Source: Symbiodinium natans (lineage: Eukaryota > Sar > Dinophyceae > Suessiales > Symbiodiniaceae). Taken from it: a stretch of 64,000 bases of DNA. The stretch spans positions 124,001-188,000 of the forward strand of contig CAJNDS010002848.1 of the NCBI GenBank assembly GCA_905221605.1. Direction: 5' to 3'. How positions within the stretch are numbered: position 1 is the first letter of the stretch; each line of letters opens with the position of its first letter. Position numbers and translations under genes: made by a program. The notes under the pieces were generated by a model, which was not told the DNA's origin, ran no database searches, and was given only the letters and a program-made list of their open reading frames with translations. Of the stretch, positions 59,331 to 64,000 are shown in pieces.

Positions 59331-59495
59331 ATGGCGTTTGGACCCCCCCTCAGCTTTCGAGAAAAACTTGCAAGGCTGGCCGAGAAAGCGGCTGCGAAGC
59401 GAAGAGAGTGCCTTGGGCGGAAGCGGCAGTGGCCCACGTGGGTTGAGGATGGTTTCAGGTTTCGCGGCGAAACTCGCGAGTCTCTGACCATGGTA
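59331..59495 (+). CDS. Candidate exon, basic helical (FREKLARLAEKAAAKRRE)
   Basis: After CTGCAGCAGAAGAG an ATG at 59331 opens MAFGPPLSFREKLARLAEKA, followed by AAKRRECLGRKRQW and PTWVEDGFRFRGETRE. A second frame is open throughout, so the frame choice rests on composition. Long basic helix; unassigned. Confidence 0.4.
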
Positions 59496-60219
59496 GGCAG
59501 GAATGCGCATGCAAAAGGCTTCGGTGTCTGGGGAACGATCTCTAGGCCAGAGCCTGCACCCTACTCCCAGGCAGAGCAACATCAGGGTTCGAGGGGTTCT
59601 GACCTCCATCTAAATTCCAGCCCCAAAGCCCAGTTCCAAGGAAGTCCTTCGCGAGACCTTTGGACTCCGGTTGCATGCGCCGCTCGAAGGCCGACGGAAG
59701 ACAGGGGAGGTCGGTTGCGGAAGCTTAAGCAAAGGCCCCAGAACTCAGCAAAGGCTCTGTTCGGGGATTGAAACCTGTATTTTGGGGGAGCCCAGGACCT
59801 GGGGACTTGGGGCTTAGCCCTCTGCTCTACTGCCCTGGAGCATCTGGAGCTTTGCAAGGGGATCCAAGCTCTGCGGCCCTGCAGGACGCCTCCCTCCCGT
59901 GTGGCCCCCAGCTTCGAGGGTGCACCGCGGCCTGCAGCTGCCGCGCCGGCCTGTTTGCGTGTTTTTGTTTTCTATTTCGGGGAAGTGAGGGGTAGGGTTT
60001 GGGCCGGGTTTAGGCTTTTAAAAGTGGTCTGTGGCTTTCTTGCGGATGTTGAGGCAGTTGGGGATTCGGGATGGCTCACCACCACTACTACAGGAGAAGC
60101 CTCTGGGCCCACAGCCTCCCACATAGACCCCAGGATTTGGGGTGAGCCGAGCCCCGAACAATAAACGGGATCAGGGTCCGGGGACCTAAGCCCATTAAGC
60201 CCCAAACCTGGACTGCAAG

Positions 60220-61584
60220 CGCTGGAACCAGCAGGGCGGCGCCTGCGCGGACCTCTTCACGCCACCGCGCCGCATCGCAAAAGCCGGGGCTGCAAGAGTC
60301 CTGTTTTGCTTTGGGGGGGGAAGGGGAGGTTTTCGGGAGTTTAGGTTTGACAGGGCTTGGGTGGAGTTTAGGCAAAGCGGGGGTGACCTTAAAACCCACC
60401 AAATATGGGGCAGCAGAAGAGGAGCCCGAAACGTTAAGACACGGACAAATAAGCACTATAGAGTGAATCTGAGGAGGTCCTAGGCCCATCCAGATCGCCC
60501 TCACACATTTCTGCAGACGTCAAGGAAGCTTCGTTCGATTTTTTCCCCGCTCGGTTTTCGTCTTTGTGTTTTTTTGGGCCAGGGTGGCGTGTAGGGGAGT
60601 CTCGGGAGGCCTTTGTGAGGCCCCGGACGGGCCCGCCGCAGAGCTTGCGGAGCTCCCGCCGCGACTTCGGAAGGCCTGGGGAGAAGCCCCCACTTTCTGC
60701 GGCATCATTGTGGGGTTCCCCTCAGCCTTTTCAGGAGTCGTTTCAAAGGTCTTGTGGGGATGAAGGAAGGCAGCCTAAGTTGGAAACGCTCAAAACAGGG
60801 AAACGCACAACATCACACAACTGGTCCTTGGATTTTGGGCCTGGCTGCTGTTCTCAAAAACATGCCGCTCGTTGCGTTGTTTTGAACCTGCACCATTCCA
60901 TATCCTGCCATGTTAAAGCCTGAAGGGCCTGAGCTGCAGGCGGGAGGAAGCGAACATCCCGCGCTCGGGCACCATTGTCTTCGAGGGAAACCCGTTTCGG
61001 AAGCTTGGCATGGAACTTCCTTCGTTTGAGCCGTCTTGTGGCAGACCAGAGCTAGCATCAGAAGCAAGGTCGCGTCCCAGTCACTCCCTGTTTGCCTGCA
61101 GCGAAAACGTTGTGTATGAAAGCGGTTTGCCAAGGGTAGGGTACCCTTATGTTCACGAGGGGGTTTGAGCTAGGGTACTCTTCTGTAAGTTTCTTAGCCG
61201 GTTTGGCTGCTCTGTTACGCCTTGAAGATGAAGTTCGGAAAAAACAGTGTCACTTGAGATGACAAGAACTGAACATAAGCGCAAGGGGTATTGTGCTGCA
61301 AGGCCATAATTGTAGTTGCAAAGGAGTGTCGATCGCCTGGAAGTGTCTGCACACCCAGCATCCAGCTAGGACACCTGCAGCATCCTGCAGCCCGTTGCAA
61401 TGAAGCTTTAGCCTTTCAGGTTTGGGGGGTCCGGTCGCCCACCCAAAGCCAAGAGTCCATCCTGCCACTAGGACGGTGCGGCGGCGACTCCTCGATGATT
61501 GGGACGAGGCGGATGCACGGCAGTCAGTCATCTTTTGCCCTGAGTGCTATTCTTCTCAACTCGCCCCGAACGCCCCAACCTCTG
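60220..61584 (+). CDS. Four-exon chain ending in a CPEC motif, unrecognised protein
   Basis: Exons 60220-60288 (acceptor TGCAAG; GC donor), 60620-60660 (acceptor TGTGAG; GC donor), 60940-60993 (acceptor CTGCAG; GT donor) and 61472-61584 (acceptor CACTAG; GTAAGC donor) join in phase. Readings in order: RWNQQGGACADLFTPPRRIA, KAG-APDGPAAELAELPP, REEANIPRSGTIVFEGNP, TVRRRLLDDWDEADARQ and SVIFCPECYSSQLAPNAPTS. The CPEC pair could be half of a zinc site. Upstream and downstream exons are not settled; an acidic terminal exon (EEEAETAPKIEEVPDSPEAP, TGA near 61796) follows at about 61707 but is out of phase with the GTAAGC donor. No family recognised. Confidence 0.6.
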
Positions 61585-61706
61585 GTAAGCCCGTTTCGCC
61601 GTGCTTCAAGCAGGGTTCTTGACATCATGATTCTGTTTTTTTGGGACGTAGGGCCTCTTGGCCATCGACCCCTGCTCTACATCTCTACGCATGCGCTTGA
61701 AGCTTC

Positions 61707-61798
61707 GGACAGGAGGAGGAAGCCGAAACCGCGCCGAAGATTGAGGAAGTGCCGGATTCACCCGAGGCGCCGGGAGCTTTTGCTGGAGGGGACTGTCA
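61707..61798 (+). CDS. Candidate acidic terminal exon
   Basis: Acceptor CGGACAG, reading EEEAETAPKIEEVPDSPEAP then GAFAGGDCQD and TGA. A basic Arg-rich alternative frame is open across the same DNA and would be in phase with the preceding GTAAGC donor. Confidence 0.35.
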
Positions 61799-62310
61799 GG
61801 ATTGAGGCGTTTAGGGCGAAGGGCCCTTGTGCAAGCCTTGAAGCCCGTAGGCTTTGAGCCCTCAACCTACCGCTAGGATGCCCAGTAGGCGTCAGTGCCG
61901 GCACGCGTCTTCCCCTGCTTACACTTTTTTTCGTTCTCATTCGTTTCTGAGCGTAGACTGCCTGCCAATGCGCATGCCAACCAAAAGTTGTGGTGTCTCC
62001 CTGAAGGCGCATACTGACATGGCCGGGGTTTTGTCTTTTTTCTTTTCCCTTAATCCTGTAGCCTTCGTAGCTTAAAGCACTTGCATGGAGACTTGAAGCT
62101 CATGTCGCTGATGCCTGGAGGCGTCGGGGCCCTTGGCAATTGAGTTCCTTCACGCCAGCGGCTAGCAGCAGTGATGTGCGGAGCTGGGAAGAAAGCTTCG
62201 CGAGTGGCAGTAAGAGTTCTCTCTCGAGCTTGTTGGCGCAGCACATACGTTTCGAGGGAGCTGCTCATCCGTTGCAGGTGGCTTCGGCAGACAGGATCAA
62301 AATCAAGGGG

Positions 62311-62422
62311 TCCAGGTTGTGTGGAGAAGGACAACGGCGAGGTGCAGCTTCACTTGCGAATATCATCGTGCTACGTGCAACGGGTCGAGGAGAGCAGCGG
62401 AGAGCCATCTCGCTGCCCCTAA
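62311..62422 (+). CDS. Candidate terminal exon (VEKDNGEVQLHLRISSCY)
   Basis: Acceptor GGTCCAG, then CVEKDNGEVQLHLRISSCYV, QRVEESSGEPSRCP and TAA at 62420-62422. Strongly protein-like beta-type sequence; unassigned. Confidence 0.45.
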
Positions 62423-62424
62423 GA

Positions 62425-63930
62425 TAGACACAATTCGGACACACGTCGTTGTGCCAGCCTCGGCCGCTGTCCCCAACTGCCCCGGGCTAACAAGAAGAGT
62501 TCAGAGCCTGAGTCTCAGGGTTTTGGAAGCGGCTTAGGACCTTAGGATCCCAGCCCTCCTACAAACAGTTGCAGGTTTCTGCGACTTAGCAGCGATAGCA
62601 GGGATGGTTGCAGTGGCAGAAGCCACGGCCGCCAGGCGGATATGGTCCTCCTCAGGGCTTAGTCACATCTAGTCACATCTAGTCACCGTGTTTCCGGCTG
62701 CTCAAGGTTCATGGGGGAACGCCATGCCCTCACCCTACACCTTTCACAAATTCCGTGGGCACGGCAGAGAGGTGGCAGAGGCATGGCCTCTAATGCATGT
62801 TGTGCAGTCTGCGAGGATTGGGGCTTCGGAAATTTACAGGGCCCGAAGCAGCCCTTAACCCAAACCTGCCGGCCTACCCCATAGCCATAGCCCCACCCAA
62901 AACCCTTACACCTTCCTCCTGAGAGCTTCAGGGGCCCCTAGCCTCCAGTCCGCGACCCGTGGAATTCAGAAAAACAGGGGAGCGCCCAAGCCGGGGATTC
63001 GGCCTCAGCTTCAGACTTGCAGGCTAAGTCTTAAGTGGTGTCCATGCCCTCGGTTTTCGGATGTTGGAGGAGTTCAACCGGCATCCTAGCTGGCTTGGCC
63101 TGACTCGCTTCCAGACTCAATCAACAGGCGCGGCAAGGTGGTTCTGCTGGAAAAGTGCAGATTTGATTATTTACTTCAGTGGCTCTCAACGATGACCTGC
63201 GTTGTGCACTCTAGCAACGGCTGCATGACTGCTCTGTCTTTTTTGCCAGATTTGTTGTGGGCTTGTAGGCTTGTAGGCTTGTAGGCTTGCAGTGTTTCCG
63301 TCAGCTGTTCTACATTTGTTGCGATATCTTCCCGGAGACCCTTGGTATCTGAGCTGCAGTTGGGCTGAAGATGCTGAAGTCAGCAGCTCAACATGCAAAG
63401 ATCCAAAGGGCCTAGTTGGCCTCCAGCCCTAAGTCCTGAACCTTAATGCCCCAAGTGCCAGCACCCAAGAGACTTGGGATTCGGCCGAGGGCACTGAAGT
63501 GCTGGAGTGAGGCCAAGGCGCAGGGCGTTGCAATTCAGGGTTTTGGGATGTTCTTCGGAAGTTCTTAGGAAGTTCTGATGAGCCTACAAGACGCTTCGGG
63601 GATAGGCGTCCGGTCTCGGCAAGATGGCACTGCCGGAAGCCTCCGCCCCTCTTGCCCCGGGATCGCAGACCCGCCTGCTTTCAAAAAGCAAGCAAACGCA
63701 AAGTGCCCCGATTTAGAGGGTCGCACGGCATACCCGAAGGCCCCTAAGACACAGGCTTGCCAAACTGAATGGATAGGACCCAGCCTTACATTATAACAGG
63801 TTATGCACTTTCACAGTCGTATCGTGCGAGACCATTCGCCGTGCAGGTTTGTTGTCGAGGTATAGAATAGAATGCATAAGTAATGCATACAACACCGAAC
63901 CTCCAATGCTGCCGCAGCTGCATCAACCCA
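62425..63930. other. Unassigned stretch, probably intron(s) of the Mo-cofactor gene
   Basis: No MogA-type N-terminal motif (VSDxxxxGxxxDxSG) is visible. Contains short repeats TAGTCACATC (about 62662-62686) and (TGTAGGCTT)n (about 63264-63291). Confidence 0.4.
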
Positions 63931-63933
63931 CAG

Positions 63934-64000
63934 GCGTGCGATGTGATCTTCACCACTGGTGGCACGGGCTTTGGGCCTCGTGATGTGACGCCAGAGGCGA
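63934..64000 (+). CDS. Molybdopterin adenylyltransferase exon (MogA/Cnx1-G/gephyrin-G type), partial
   Basis: After CAACCCACAG the frame reads ACDVIFTTGGTGFGPRDVTP-EA to the window end. This is the diagnostic TTGGTG-x-x-x-RDVTPEA loop of the MoaB/MogA fold, which binds molybdopterin and adenylates it in the step before Mo insertion. The Asp of RDVTPEA belongs to the active site in Cnx1G and gephyrin G. Only 22 codons are present; the 3' part lies beyond the window and the 5' exons are not recognised. Whether an E (MoeA) domain is fused cannot be told. Confidence 0.85.

Overview
This window reads as nuclear DNA of a dinoflagellate (Symbiodiniaceae/Prorocentrum-like grade; species not resolved). 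The evidence is very small exons (13 to about 110 bp) in long introns, AG acceptors paired mostly with GC or GA donors, dispersed TTTAGGG/CCCTAAA-type motifs in introns, high-GC genic DNA, a repeat protein of the RCC1-like 'VVTWG' type common in dinoflagellates, and all recognisable exons on the + strand (unidirectional gene layout). There is no prokaryotic operon, CRISPR array, rRNA or tRNA that I can support.

Layout. 1-5.5 kb: 3' part of an RCC1-like repeat gene, 13 exons reconstructed with consistent phase. 6.4-10.5 kb: malonyl-CoA:ACP transacylase (FabD/MCAT) split into at least 13 exons. 10.5-20.3 kb: unrecognised exon candidates, including a two-exon piece with an 'SPEQYAEWMKYYRE' motif, and an ankyrin-repeat pseudogene. 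20.8-32.8 kb: a 12-kb satellite complex with (a) a 9-mer AT array with higher-order units, (b) a 39-bp palindromic repeat, (c) a roughly 55-bp repeat that switches orientation several times, (d) repeated TC-rich modules and (e) microsatellites. Three exon-like fragments lie inside (c). 32.8-35.6 kb: Gln/Gly-rich exons, then two exons encoding an SMN YG-box C-terminus. 37.8-40.6 kb: a DUF1244-family gene cut by introns. 41-63 kb: many unassigned exon candidates, two chains of which join coherently (53.7-55.3 kb with a membrane segment; 60.2-61.6 kb ending in a CPEC motif). 63.93-64 kb: an exon of a molybdopterin adenylyltransferase (MogA/Cnx1-G/gephyrin-G type), running off the window.

The recognised genes belong to unrelated processes (plastid-type fatty-acid synthesis, snRNP assembly, Mo-cofactor synthesis, an uncharacterised DUF1244 protein), so no pathway cluster is evident. 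The most informative signal is the intron architecture: exon-intron boundaries repeat the same AG|G(C/A/T) string at both ends, often 5-8 bp, as expected if introns were inserted with target duplication. Coding calls for unrecognised exons are weak because GC-rich introns keep several frames open.
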